From Prorocentrum cordatum (lineage: Eukaryota > Sar > Dinophyceae > Prorocentrales > Prorocentraceae): a DNA stretch of 64,000 nt. The notes beneath the pieces are model-generated. The model made no database searches. It saw only the letters and a program-made list of their open reading frames with translations, and had not been told where the DNA came from. The DNA is taken from assembly GCA_963575745.1 (NCBI GenBank), contig CAUYUJ010008635.1:57501-121500 (forward strand), written 5' to 3'. Within the stretch, counting starts at the first letter, position 1. Each line of letters starts with the position of its first letter. Below, piece after piece: positions 1 through 9,991 of this stretch. The translations under genes and the position numbers were made by a program.

Positions 1-545
1 GTAATGTGGCGGCGGTTGACGATGATGGAGAGGAGGGGGAGGGAGGAAGCAGGAGGAGGTGGAGGAGAGGATGAGGAGGACGACGAGGATGAGGGAAAGG
101 GAAGGTGGCGGCGGTGTTGAGATGAGGGAGGGGAAGCGGAGGATGAGGGGGGAGGTGGGGGAGGGGTTGGAGGAGGAGGAGGAGGAGGAGGTTAGGGAGG
201 AGAGGGGTCGGAGAAAAAGGGGAGGAGGAGGAGGAGGGAGGAGGAGGAGGAGGGGGAAAAGGAGGAGGAGGGGAAGGAGGAGGAGGTGGGGGAGTAGAGA
301 GGTGGGAATGGTGGCAAGGCGGTGGCGATAAAGGAGGGGAGGAAGAGGAGGAGGAGGAGGAGGAGGAGGACGAGGACGAGGAGGAGGGGGAGGTCGGGGA
401 GGAGGGGAAGGTAGCGGCGGCGTTGACGATGAGGGAGGGGAGGAAGAGGAGGAGGAGGAGGAGAAGGAGGAGTAGGAGGAGGAGGAACAGGAGGATATGG
501 AGGAGGTGCATGAGGAAGAGGCAGGAGGGAGCAGGAGGAAGCGGA
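1..545. repeat. (GGA)n-rich purine tract
   Basis: Almost pure G/A on the plus strand with GGA, GGGGA and GAGGAC variants. It opens long Arg/Glu/Gly frames on one strand and Pro/Leu/Ser frames on the other, which I do not regard as genes. A matching pyrimidine tract follows at 785-1056, so the two form imperfect inverted arms around about 240 bp of mixed sequence (546-784) in which I see no gene. Confidence 0.9.
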
Positions 546-784
546 GGAAGCAAGGTGCACTGCCCCGAGGGGTTGCGTCGCAGGCTTGTCGAAGCCGCGG
601 AGGCTCGAGGCTCGGGAGGCTCGTGGGAGGCCTCTTTCTTTGGTTCCTCCCTCTCTCCCTCCCTTTGCTCGGTTCCCTCTCCCTCCCTTTGCTCTCCCCC
701 TCTCTCCAGCCAGCCCTTCCTCCTCCGCTTTCTCCCTGCCGGGCGGGCCATGTAAGGTGCGCAACGCAGTGCCACGTGGCATCA

Positions 785-1056
785 AGACAGCTCCTGCTCC
801 TCCTCCTCATCGTCCTCCTCGTTCCCTCCTCTCTCCTCTTACTTCTCCTACCAGGTCCGCATAACTCTCCTCCTCCCTTCCTCCCTCCTCGTACATCCTC
901 CCTCCTCCCTTGTCCTCTTTGCCTTCCTTCTCTTCGCTCCCTCCTCCCTCCTCCCCCCTCCTCCTCCTCCTCCTCCTCCTCCTCCTCCTCCTCCTCCCCC
1001 TCCTCCCTCCCCTCTTTCTCCTCCTCCTCCTCCACCTCCACCTCCTCCCCCAGGTC
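785..1056. repeat. (CCT)n-rich pyrimidine tract
   Basis: Plus-strand C/T tract dominated by TCC/CTC triplets, longest pure run about 960-1000. Complementary in composition to the purine tract at 1-545. Leu/Ser/Pro frames inside it are low-complexity artefacts. Confidence 0.9.
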
Positions 1057-1074
1057 TGGAATTTATAAAATTTG

Positions 1075-1160
1075 CTGAATTTCTGGAATTTTGAGATCTT
1101 CTGGGATTTCTGGGATTTCTGGAATTTCTGGAATTTCTGGAATTCTGGGATTTTTCCCGG
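1075..1160. repeat. 9-bp tandem repeat, TTCTGGAAT orientation
   Basis: Tandem 9-mers TTCTGGAAT/TTCTGGGAT. The same 9-mer occurs reverse-complemented (ATTCCAGAA) at 2876-3126, so the two blocks are inverted repeats about 1.8 kb apart that flank minisatellite array 1. Confidence 0.85.
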
Positions 1161-1380
1161 AAAGGGCACGGGCCCAGGGTTCTCTTTTAGTGGGTAAACC
1201 TGTCCCCCGGTGCCTGCACCACCATTGCGATTGAAGGGAGGAGGCCGGCCGAAATTTTTTCAACCGATTAAAATAACGAGGTCGAAGTAGGGCCCGCGAA
1301 TTAAATTTGAGGATGTCTCGAGCGAAACGCTTGTTTTTCAGAAAATGGTGAGGATGTCTCGAGCGAAACGCTTGTTTTGT
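1153..1380. repeat. Dispersed CCCGGAAAGGG unit, copy 1, with GATGTCTCGAGCG motifs
   Basis: A block beginning TTTTTCCCGGAAAGGGC, followed by GGCCCAGGGTTCTC, then GAGG(C/T)CGGC and ATAA near AACGAGG, then one or more copies of GATGTCTCGAGCGAAACGC. The same order recurs at 3567, 4894, 5431 and 5968. Two copies of the 26-bp motif lie here (about 1313 and 1352). No conserved reading frame is shared between copies, so I treat it as non-coding repeat. Confidence 0.8.
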
Positions 1381-1426
1381 GTTATAGATTGTCCTTTCCT
1401 GGGGACCTGAATTCTGAGGACCACCT

Positions 1427-2556
1427 CCCAGCACGACCACCCCCCCAGCACGACCACCCCCCAGCACGACCACACCCCAGCACGACCACACCCCAGCACG
1501 ACCACTCCCCAGCACGACCACACCCCAGCACGACCACACCCAGCACGACCACTCCCCAAAGCACGGACTCCCCACCCCAGCAGACCACACCCCAGCACGA
1601 CCACACCCCAGCACGTCCCCACTCCAGCCACTACCCCACCCCAGCACGACCCCACCCCAGCACGACCACACCCCAGCTCGACCACACCCCAGCACGACCC
1701 CAACCCAGCACGGCCCCACCCCAGCAAGACCACACCCCAGCGCGAGCACACCCCAGCACGACCTCACCACAGCACGACCACACCCCAGCACGATCACGCC
1801 CCAGCACGACCACGCCCCAGCACGACCACACCCCAGCACGACCACCTCCCAGCACGACCACCCCCCCCAGCACGACCACCCCCCAGCACGACCACCCCCC
1901 AGCACGGACCACACCCAGCACGACCACCACCCAGCACGACCACACCACAGCACGACCACACCCCAAAGCACGACCACACCCCCAGCACGACCACACCCCC
2001 AGCATGACCACACCCCAGCACGACCACGCCCAGCACGACCACGCCCCAGCACGACCACACCCCAGCCCGACCCCACCCAAGCACAACCCCACCCCAGCAC
2101 GACCACACCCCAGCACGACCACACCCCAGCACGACCACACCCCAGCACGACCACGCCCCAGCATGACCACACCCCAGCACGACCACACCCCAGCACGACC
2201 ACTCCCCAGCACGACCCCACCCCAGCACGACCCCACCCTAGCACGACCACACCCCAGCACGACCACACCCCAGCACGACCCCACCCCAGCACGATCACAC
2301 CCCAGCACGACCCCACCCCAGCAAGACCACACCCCAGCACGACCGCACCCCAGCACGACCTTACCACAGCACGACCACACCCCAGCACGACCACGCCCCA
2401 GCACGACCACGCCCCAGCACGACCACGCCCCAGCACGACCACACCCCAGCACGACCACCCCCCAGCACGACCACCCCCCCAGCACGACCACCCCCCAGCA
2501 CGACCACCCCCCAGCACGACCACACCCCAGCACGACCATCCCCAGCACGACCACAC
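1427..2556. repeat. 16-bp minisatellite, array 1
   Basis: About 70 units of CCCCAGCACGACCACA with point variants (GACCCC, CACGCC, GACCTC). Because 16 is not a multiple of 3 and the unit has no stop in any phase, the array is open in most frames on both strands. This produces apparent Pro/His/Thr/Arg proteins on the plus strand and Trp/Cys/Gly/Val proteins on the minus strand; these are not supported as genes. Confidence 0.95.
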
Positions 2557-2800
2557 CGCCTTGGTTGAGTGGTTGCCTGTCGTCGTGGAATGTTTCGTGG
2601 GGTGTCTCGTGGAATGTTTCGCGGGGTGTCTCGTGAAATGTTTCGTGAGGTGTCTCGTGGAATGTTTCGTGAGGTGTCTCGTGGGCTGTTTCGTGAGGTG
2701 TCTCGTGGGATGTTTCGTGAGGTGTTGCCCAGTTTGGTATCGTGAAAACGTGTCCATGCTCCACATGTCTATATCCCTTTCCGGGTTCGTGGGTCCATCA
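2557..2800. repeat. 24-bp repeat block and unique tail, copy 1
   Basis: Starts GCCTTGGTTGAGTGG, then tandem 24-mers with TCGTGGAATGTTTCGTG and AGGTGTC parts (about 2585-2725), then a unique tail ending at GGGTCCATCATG. Nearly identical to 4651-4893, also directly downstream of a 16-bp array, so minisatellite plus tail were duplicated together. Confidence 0.9.
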
Positions 2801-3126
2801 TGTTGGAATTGCTGGAATTCGGTGATTTTTTTAATTTTTGGAATTTCTGGAATGTTTGGAATGTTTTGGGATTGCCAGAATTTCCAGAAATTCCAAAAAT
2901 TCCAGACACTCCACACATTCCAGAATTCAAGACATTCCAGAAATTCCAGAAATTCCAGAAATTCCAAACATCCAGAAATTTCTGAGATTCCAGAAATTCC
3001 CGAAATTCCAGAAATTCCAGACACTCCACACATTCCAGAATTCCAGACATTCCAGAAATTCCAAAAATTCCAGAAATTCCAGAAATTCCAAAAATCCAGA
3101 AATTACAGAAATTCCAGAAATTCCTG
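2801..3126. repeat. 9-bp ATTCCAGAA array with inverted arm
   Basis: Opens with TTGGAATTTCTGGAATG-type units (2806-2870), then switches to ATTCCAGAA/ATTCCAAAA units (2876-3126) with two insertions of ACTCCACACATTCC. The switch creates an inverted repeat centred near 2873. No gene recognised. Confidence 0.9.
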
Positions 3127-3566
3127 AGAATAGCGGCCCGCCGGTGGCTCGCACTGCGAAAATGAGCGCTTGGGGTCCGCGTCGGCCCTCGTCGTTCGGC
3201 CTGCCGCCGTGTCGTCCAGTGCTCCTTCGCTCCCCCTGCCTCTTCCTCCTCCCCTTGCCGCCACCTGCCTCTTCACTCCCCCTGCCTCTTCCTCCTCTTC
3301 ATTCCTCCTGCCTCTTCTTCTTCATCATGCCTCTTCCTTCTCGCCATTCCCCTTCCTCCCCCTGCCCCTTCCTCCTCCCTCCCTCCTCGTTCCCCCTGCC
3401 TCTTCCTCCCCCCCCACTGCCTCCTCCTCCCCCCTGCCCCCTCCTCATCGAGCTCCCTTCGGTCCGCCTCGCTTGCTTCAGCCTGCGCATCGTGCAGTGC
3501 TCGCCTGGAGTTCCTTTCCGGAAGCTCTTCGGGCTCCCGGGGGCGCCGCCTTCGAGCCTGTGTTTT
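3127..3566. other. Unassigned GC-rich and pyrimidine-rich stretch
   Basis: From about 3200 to 3450 the plus strand is CT-rich with CTGCCTCTTCCTCC units. The flanks are unique GC-rich sequence. I see no supported gene. Confidence 0.6.
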
Positions 3567-3966
3567 TTTCCCGGAAAGGGCGGGGGCCCAGGGTTCTCTT
3601 TTAGTAGGTAAACCTGCCCCCCGGTGCCAACTTGAGGGAGGCCGGCGAATTTTTTCCCTGATAAATAACGAGGTCGAAGGAGGCCGGCGAATTAAAATTT
3701 GAGGATGTCTCGAGCGAAACGCTTGTTTTTGAAATCCCGATCGATAAATCACAGGGTGCGGGCCACTTTTTCGTGTGTTGAGGATGTCTCGAGCGAAACG
3801 CTTGCTCCGCAGAGTTTGCCGAGGATGTCTCGAGCGAAACGCTTGTTTTGCAGAGCCGACCGCGACGCGGAAAAGCGCCCCGCGCGAAGGAATTTCGATG
3901 ATGTCTCGACTAATTCGTTTGTTTTTGTACGATTTCCTGGAATTTTGGCAGGATGTCTCGAGCGAA
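3567..3966. repeat. CCCGGAAAGGG unit copy 2 with GATGTCTCGAGCG cluster
   Basis: Second copy of the dispersed block, with full GATGTCTCGAGCGAAACGC motifs at about 3703, 3782 and 3824 and a partial one at 3952. A short segment GATCGATAAATCACAGGG (about 3740) recurs at about 4110 inside minisatellite array 2. Confidence 0.8.
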
Positions 3967-3969
3967 ATG

Positions 3970-4650
3970 CACGACCCCACCGCACGACCACGCCCCAGCA
4001 CGACCACACCCCAGCACGAACACACCTCAGCACGACCACACCCCAGCACGACCACACCCCAGCACGACCACACCCCAGCACCAGCACGACCACACCCCAG
4101 CACGACCCGATCGATAAGTCACAGGGTGCGGACCACCCCAGCACGACCACACCCCAGCACGACCCCACTCCAGCACGACCCCACCCCAGCACGACCACGC
4201 CCCAGCACGACCACACCCCAACACGACCACACTTCAGCACGACCACACCCCAGCACGACCCCGACCCAGCACGACCCCACCCCAGCCCGACCACACCCCA
4301 GCACGACCACACCCCAGAACGACCACACCCCAGCCCGACCCCACCCAAGCACGACCCCACCCCAGCACGACCACACCCCAGCAGGACCACACCCCAGCAC
4401 GACCACATCCCAGCAGGACCCCACCGCAGCAAGACCACACCCCAGCACGACCACACCCCAGCACGACCTCACCACAGCACGACCACACCCCAGCACGACC
4501 ACGCCCCAGCACGACCACGCCCCAGCACCACCACGCCCCAGCACGACCCCACCCCAGCACGACCACCCCCCCAGCACGACCACCCCCCAGCACGACCACC
4601 CCCCAGCACGACCACACCCCAGCACGACCACTCCCCAGCACGACCACACC
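3970..4650. repeat. 16-bp minisatellite, array 2
   Basis: Same CCCCAGCACGACCACA unit as array 1, about 42 units, interrupted at about 4109-4140 by the GATCGATAAGTCACAGGG segment. It joins the same 24-bp block as array 1. Confidence 0.95.
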
Positions 4651-4893
4651 GCCTTGGTTGAGTGGTTGCCTGTCGTCGTGGAATGTTTCGTGGGGTGTCT
4701 CGTGGAATGTTTCGCGGGGTGTCTCGTGGAATGTTTCGTGAGGTGTCTCGTGGAATGTTTCGTGAGGTGTCTCGTGGGATGTTTCGTGAAGTGTCTCGTG
4801 GGATGTTTCGTGAGGTGTTGCCCAGTTGGGTATCGTGAAAACGTGTCCATGCTCCACATGTCTAAATCCCTTTCCGGGTTCGTGGGTCCATCA
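4651..4893. repeat. 24-bp repeat block and unique tail, copy 2
   Basis: Near-identical copy of 2557-2800. It diverges right after GGGTCCATCATG, where the CCCGGAAAGGG block begins instead of the 9-bp array. Confidence 0.9.
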
Positions 4894-5430
4894 TGTTTCC
4901 CGGAAAGGGCGCAGGCCCAGGGTTCTCCTTGAGATGTTTACCCACGGTTTCGACTTGAAGGAGGCTGGCGGAATTATTTTGCGATAAATGACTAGTTTGA
5001 AGGAGGCCGGCGGAATCATTTTTGAGGGTGTCTCGAGCGAAACGCTTGTTTTTCAGAATCTGTTGAGGATGTCTCGAGCGAAACGCTGGTTTTGCAGAGT
5101 TGGGGGATGTCTCGAGCGAAACGCTCGTTTCTCAACTTTTGTTGAGGATGTCTCGAGCGAAACGCTGGTTTTGCAGAGTTGGGGTATCTAACGTGGCGTC
5201 GGGCCCAACGCCGAATTGCGAGGAAACGCACGGGGGGCCGAAAGGCGCTACCCGAACACGTGTCCCAATGCAGAAAAGTGATGGTTTCTTGCTCTGAACA
5301 GGGGGGTTGCGCTTTGGGGGCCTCTCCAGGGAGGACTTTGCGAGGATGTCTCGAGCGGGGGCGCGAATTCAGCGTATCCAGCTCACGCAGGGGAGTATCT
5401 AACATGGCTGTCCCGAGCTGGAACCACGTG
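4894..5430. repeat. 537-bp tandem duplication, unit 1
   Basis: Contains the CCCGGAAAGGG block, four full and one partial GATGTCTCGAGCG motif and unique sequence ending near GAGCTGGAACCACGTG. The next 537 bp repeat it with few changes, for example the same open frame at 4988 and 5525. Confidence 0.9.
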
Positions 5431-6055
5431 TTTTTCCCGGAAAGGGCGCAGGCCCAGGGTTCTCCTTGAGATGTTTACCCACGGTTTCGACTTGAAGGAG
5501 GCTGGCGGAATTATTTTGCGATAAATGACTAGTTTGAAGGAGGCCGGCGGAATCATTTTTGAGGGTGTCTCGAGCGAAACGCTTGTTTTTCAGAATTTGT
5601 TGAGGATGTCTCGAGCGAAACGCTGGTTTTGCAGAGTTGGGGGATGTCTCGAGCGAAACGCTTGTTTCTCAACATTTGTTGAGGATGTCTCGAGCGAAAC
5701 GCTGGTTTTGCAGAGTTGGTGTATCTAACATGGGGTCGGCCCCAACGCCGAATTATGAAGAAACGCACGGGGGGCCGAAAAGCGCTACCCGAACACGTGT
5801 CCCAATACAGAAAAGTGATGGCTTCTTGCTCTGAACAGGGGGGGTGCGCTTTGGGGGCCTCTCCAGGGAGGATGTTGCGAGGATGTCTCGAGCGGGGGCG
5901 CGAATAAAGCGTATCCAGCTCACGCAGGGGAGTATCTAACATGGCTGTCCCGAGCTGGAGCCACGTGTTTTTCTCGGAAAGGGCGCAGGCCCAGGGTTTT
6001 CCTTGAGATGTTTACCGTGGTTTCGACTTGAAGGAGGCTGGCGGAATTATTCTGT
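5431..6055. repeat. 537-bp tandem duplication, unit 2 plus partial unit 3
   Basis: Unit 2 covers 5431-5967. A third, truncated unit starts near 5968 (TTTTTCTCGGAAAGGGC) and fades after GGCGGAATTATTCTG at about 6053. The high similarity indicates a recent duplication. Confidence 0.9.
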
Positions 6056-6121
6056 AGGCTTACGCCACACCGCCGACCCCGTGTTTTTTTTTGGAGGCAA
6101 TCTTGGACGACGGAGGCGGAA

Positions 6122-6520
6122 GTGGCGGCGAACCAGTACGACTCGAAAAATGCGGGGGAGAGGCTTTGCAGGGCGTGCGCCCGCAACGAGAAGGGTGGGC
6201 GGAACGAGAAGGCGGTTGCAGAGAATCGCAAGCGGAAAGCAGAAGCGGACGCGAAACCGCTGACGTGCGCGGCGTGCAAAGGCGCGTTCTCGGACACGAA
6301 ACATTTGAATCAGAAGCAAGTGGAACATCATCGAGCGGCGGAAGGAGCTAAAGTGGTGTGCAGAAGCTGCGAGGAACTCGGGTTCACAGCGCGCAGTTGC
6401 CAGGCTTATCAGTGCAGCGGCGCGTGCAAGAGAGGACTACCAAGGTCGGCGTTCCCCGACCCGCACAATGTCCCGCGCGACGCAAAGAAGGGCACCCTAA
6501 AGTGCAAGACGTGCCAATGA
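6122..6520 (+). CDS. Small Cys-rich protein, Stc1/zinc-finger-like
   Basis: About 132 codons, ending TGA after KGTLKCKTCQ. Paired cysteines are regularly spaced: CRACARN near the N-terminus, LTCAACKGAF, VVCRSCEELGFTARSC, YQCSGACKRG and a final LKCKTC, a spacing typical of zinc-binding modules. The order Cys pair, 'F..K.LNQKQ.EHHR' and Cys pair resembles the Stc1-type domain seen in many short dinoflagellate proteins; that is family recognition by eye. There is no clear initiator: the frame stays open upstream to about 6080 and the first start-like codon is GTG at 6122, so this may be the 3' exon of a larger gene or a fragment. It sits between the 537-bp repeat array and a purine-rich tract. 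Function unknown; nucleic-acid or protein binding is an inference. Confidence 0.55.
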   Translation: MAANQYDSKNAGERLCRACARNEKGGRNEKAVAENRKRKAEADAKPLTCAACKGAFSDTKHLNQKQVEHHRAAEGAKVVCRSCEELGFTARSCQAYQCSGACKRGLPRSAFPDPHNVPRDAKKGTLKCKTCQ

Positions 6521-6705
6521 TGCCCAATCGGTTGCGCGCGCTGGGCAGAAAAGGGGGGACGGGAAGAGGAGGATGGGGGGTGAGGCGGAAAATGGGGGGG
6601 AGAAGCATCGGTGAGGATGAGCTGAAGCGGGGCAGGAAGAGGAGGAGGGGAACGAGGAGAAAGTGTAGGAGGAGGAGGAAGAGGAGGAGGAGGGGGACAC
6701 TGAGA
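6521..6705. repeat. GGA-rich purine tract
   Basis: Purine-rich, GGA-dominated sequence directly after the Cys-rich frame. No gene. Confidence 0.7.
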
Positions 6706-6739
6706 TGAGGCTCCGGGTTATGGGGCTGGGCGCGACTCG

Positions 6740-7475
6740 AAAAACCGGTGTGTTCGGAAATGTCCGATGGGATCTCGCGGGGGGGTTTCTTGCGGGCCTC
6801 TTGGCGCAGTTTCGAAGGCTTTTGGGGGCCGTTTTGGGGCCTCTTTGTGGCTTTTTGGGCGCCTCTTGGAACGTGTGGGGGGCCTTTGGGGGGGGTTTTG
6901 GGGCCTCTTTGGGGCCTCTTGGGGCCTCCTGGGGGCCTCTTGGGGCGTAAGGCTGGGTTTTCCGGTGCGTGGTCTCTCTCTGGAGCCCCTCTTGGGCCCG
7001 TCTCCGGGAGGTTCTTGGGGGCTCTCTTGGGCCGCCTTGGGCGGCTCTTGGGCCGTCTGGGGGCTCTCTTGGGCCGTCTTGGGGGCGTCGTGGAGGCCTC
7101 TTGTGCCGTCTTGGAGCAGTCTTGGGAGCTTCTTGGGCTGTCTTGGAGCGTCGGAAGGCCGAAAAGGCGAAAATGATGAAAACATAGAAAAAACAAATGA
7201 AAATCAACGATTTTGGCCTCTTGGGGCGCTCCTCGGGGGCCTCTTGGAGGTCTCTTGGGGCGTCTTGGAGGTCTCTTCGGGCGTCTTGGAGCCCTCGTGG
7301 GGCGTCTTGGAAGCCCCTTGGGGCCTCTTGGGCGCTTCTTAGGGCGTCTAGGCGGTCTCTTGGGGCGTCTGGGGGCCTCTTGGAACGTCTGGGAGGCCTC
7401 TCGGGGCCTTCTTGGTCCGTATTTGGGCCCTTTTGGGCCCGGAAGAGCGTCGTGAGTCGCTCGTAGTCGGCACCC
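6740..7475. repeat. GGGGCCTCTTGG repeat family, copy 1
   Basis: Irregular tandem GGGGCCTCTTGG/GGGCGTCTTGG units of about 12-27 bp, with a non-repetitive core at about 7155-7215 containing GAAAATCAACGATTTTGGCC. Copies in the opposite orientation lie at 18205-18625 and 53930-54530 and share the core (AAAATCATCGATTT, AAAAATCATTGATTT). Minus-strand PKRPPRRP-type frames are artefacts. Confidence 0.85.
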
Positions 7476-9241
7476 CCCCCCTCCAAATCGACCGGACCGG
7501 GTTCCCGGGGGAGGGGTTTGGGGAGGGGGAAGCATCTCACACGCCGATGACCCAAGGGGTCGGCGGATTGTTCCCCAGAGTTTATGTGCTTGTTTCTTCC
7601 TTTCAATATTTTTCATCTGGTCTTCCAAGCAAACCATGGCCTTTGGAATTGCTTGTCTTGGCTTTGCTGCGGCAGCCGATGCAATGGAATCGTTTGTCAA
7701 AATCGTTGTGGGGCAATTATTGCGGAGAGAACGGGCGCATGGCAAAAACACCGAATAACATGAAACTTCACCACGGATCTCATTGTTGATTATACACTAA
7801 TTTGTTTGAAGCAGCCTGTGTCGCAGATTTGTGTTGGTCGGAATGTTCATTAACATCAGAACGCGGTTTCGGAAGTTGGGAAAAATGAGAAACATGCGTT
7901 GGTATTGTCTCCGCAATGTACTATGATACTCTTGTGGTGGACTTCTTGCGCCACCGATTTATAGTGGCCTGAATTGTTTCGGCGGGGGTTGTGGAATTCC
8001 GCCGTCATTGGTGCAAGCCGTCTGTCTGCGATATGTGTGAAGTTTTGCAAGCCGGGACTTCAAGTGATGCAAGGGAAACGATACACACAAAAAATCAAAA
8101 TACAGAGAGACACTGCGCCGGAACATCGAAACATTACAGAATAATTTGTAGGTTCCACACATTGGCATTGAGACGAATTTATTATGTAGACCACCGTTTG
8201 TTTGGATCCGTTGAAATTCTTGACGTTTCGCACAAACAGAGCTAAAAATGATCACTAAAGAAGTCGGTGAATCAAGGGCGGTCGGACGCATGTAGTTGCG
8301 CAGTCGTCTTCGGGAAAACAGAGATCATAAAAAGCTTCCCGCATTGAGTTTTAAAATGGCAGTCGGTGCAAGGTACGAGGGTGTTTCGATGAAGGGTGAG
8401 GGGTATTTCGATAACTTGTAATGGCTGTTGCAGGCTGTTGAGCCGATATGGATCTTAATCGCATGCGTTTCCAAACTTGGACCCATTTGGGTGTTTTCTT
8501 GGGGTCTTGGAGTTATCCCAGTGTTTTTTTTTAAGCTCGCCCCTCGGGTCTTCTTAGGGCATTACTGAACCCCTCTTAGGGTTTTGTCCGGCGCGTGTTA
8601 CGGCTTTCGTGAGGTTTTTTTAAGATTGGTGTACGGGTTACTTGGAAATTCTGGAGATGCTTCTAGGAACAATCCCCCAATCAAGGTTCACTTATTCAAT
8701 CGACTATCCTAATGTCTTGAATTGTGCTGCCGCGAATCGCCAATCAGATGCGCAACACTTCTCAACAGCGTGCAGAATTCAGCTTAAATTTGCACGCGGT
8801 TTATGTCAATGACCTGAGTTTTGATGATATTGTTTGCACGATTGATGCACAACTCTAAAGTTCGCACCAGAACGGGCGCCAAGCATGGCGCGGAGAGATA
8901 AGAAGAAGAAACAACACAGAAGTGATAGCGATTGTCGAGGCGACGAAATAATTTGAAAATGACCGTTCGTTTAAGTAGTTACCCTGAGGGAAAAGGAGGA
9001 AGACCTGGAGCGTTGGTTCGTTTGCCCTGGTAATGTTTTATCTTGCCCAAAACGCACTGCAGCGATGAAATTCATGTTGGATCACGTCCGGGTGAATCTT
9101 TTTATGTATCTTCTCGTGCCGCGGAAACAATCGTGCAAGCAAGGCAAATCTTGTGGACACAAAATCCGTATTCCGCTTTACTTGTTTGATATTGGGATCA
9201 GTGGCCACCCTTAATATTAATATATCTATATATCTGTATCT
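7476..9241. other. Less GC-rich, low-repeat region, no gene recognised
   Basis: From about 7560 to 9240 composition is much more balanced than the rest of the window and tandem repeats are nearly absent. Open frames are short (84-125 codons) and resemble nothing I know. I see no promoter, RNA gene or spliced-leader remnant here. Confidence 0.5.
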
Positions 9242-9242
9242 A

Positions 9243-9277
<35 letters not shown>
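9242..9277. repeat. (TA)n microsatellite
   Basis: TATCTATCTA followed by an uninterrupted TA run, just beyond the 3' end of an RT-element fragment. Confidence 0.95.
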
Positions 9278-9279
<2 letters not shown>

Positions 9280-9334
9280 AAAATGTAGTGACTTGTTGTG
9301 TTCTTATTATTTCCTGCGCCCCAGCATCGGACCA

Positions 9335-9991
9335 GGTGCAAAAGCGCCACGCTCAGGAACAGAGCCTGGGTGAAACCAAGGACGCCGCAGCGGCAGCGCA
9401 AAAGGAGGAGGAGGAGGCGGAGGAGGAGGAGGAGGAGGAAGAGGAGGAGGAGGAGGAGGAGGAGAGGAGGAGGAGGAGGAGGAAGGGAAGAGGAGGAGGA
9501 GGAGGAGGAGGAGAGATCAGACAATTTCCAGATCGGCTAGCGGACAAGCGGGCTCATACTGTGTGCGGGGTAGGTCGCTGTGGGTATTCAGAGCCATCCG
9601 TGCCACTGCTCTCTGCAGAGCGACACCGAGTGAACCTCACCACCCGTGTGGAACCCGATTGCCACGCCTTTCCGAATGTGTTCGTGATTACCACGTGCCT
9701 TTTCCCTAGCCAATATTGGAACCAAATTGATTGTTTGAGCCCCCCCACCTCCCATAGACTTCCACGCCCCAGCATTTGAGGGATCCCAAACCACTTTCAA
9801 CGACTTCGCGATACGTGTCATTATTGTTCCTTTCCTCGTATTCCAACAGTTTGCCTCCATAATTGCTTGCACCCGGGCGTGGTGCACCATTCCGGGAGAT
9901 TTGTGAATTTATTGTCACATCGCAAAAGAACGGCTAATATTTGTCAATGTTGAGACACGGCACAACTATGTCGATCCGTCGTTGGTCATCA
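9335..9991 (-). mobile_element. RT-element 3' fragment (C-terminal domain, stop, (TCC)n)
   Basis: Read on the minus strand, this encodes the last part of the RT-family C-terminal extension: RIDIVVP near 9978, FFCDVTINSQISRNGAPRPG, then TYREVVESGLGSLKCWGVEVYGRWG, ending PLADLEIV and a stop at about 9524. It matches the copy at 13047-13530 residue for residue over most of this stretch, with in-frame stops and shifts. After the stop comes (TCC)n (GGA on the plus strand, about 9402-9515) and then about 60 bp, including GACGCCGCAGC, shared with the other copy. The RT domain is missing, so this is a 5'-truncated insertion cut near 9991 by the next element. Confidence 0.8.

Noticed and set aside
2801-3126. 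Possible heat-shock-element array (TTCCAGAA repeats)
   Set aside because: The period is 9 bp, so GAA and TTC are not in the 10-bp nGAAn phasing, and no gene lies next to it.
1427-4650. Long Pro/His/Thr and Trp/Cys/Gly proteins on both strands
   Set aside because: Generated by a stop-free 16-bp repeat cycling through frames.
1-9241. tRNA, rRNA or snRNA genes
   Set aside because: No cloverleaf, 5S-like or U-RNA sequence was found by eye here or elsewhere in the window; absence is not proven without a covariance search.
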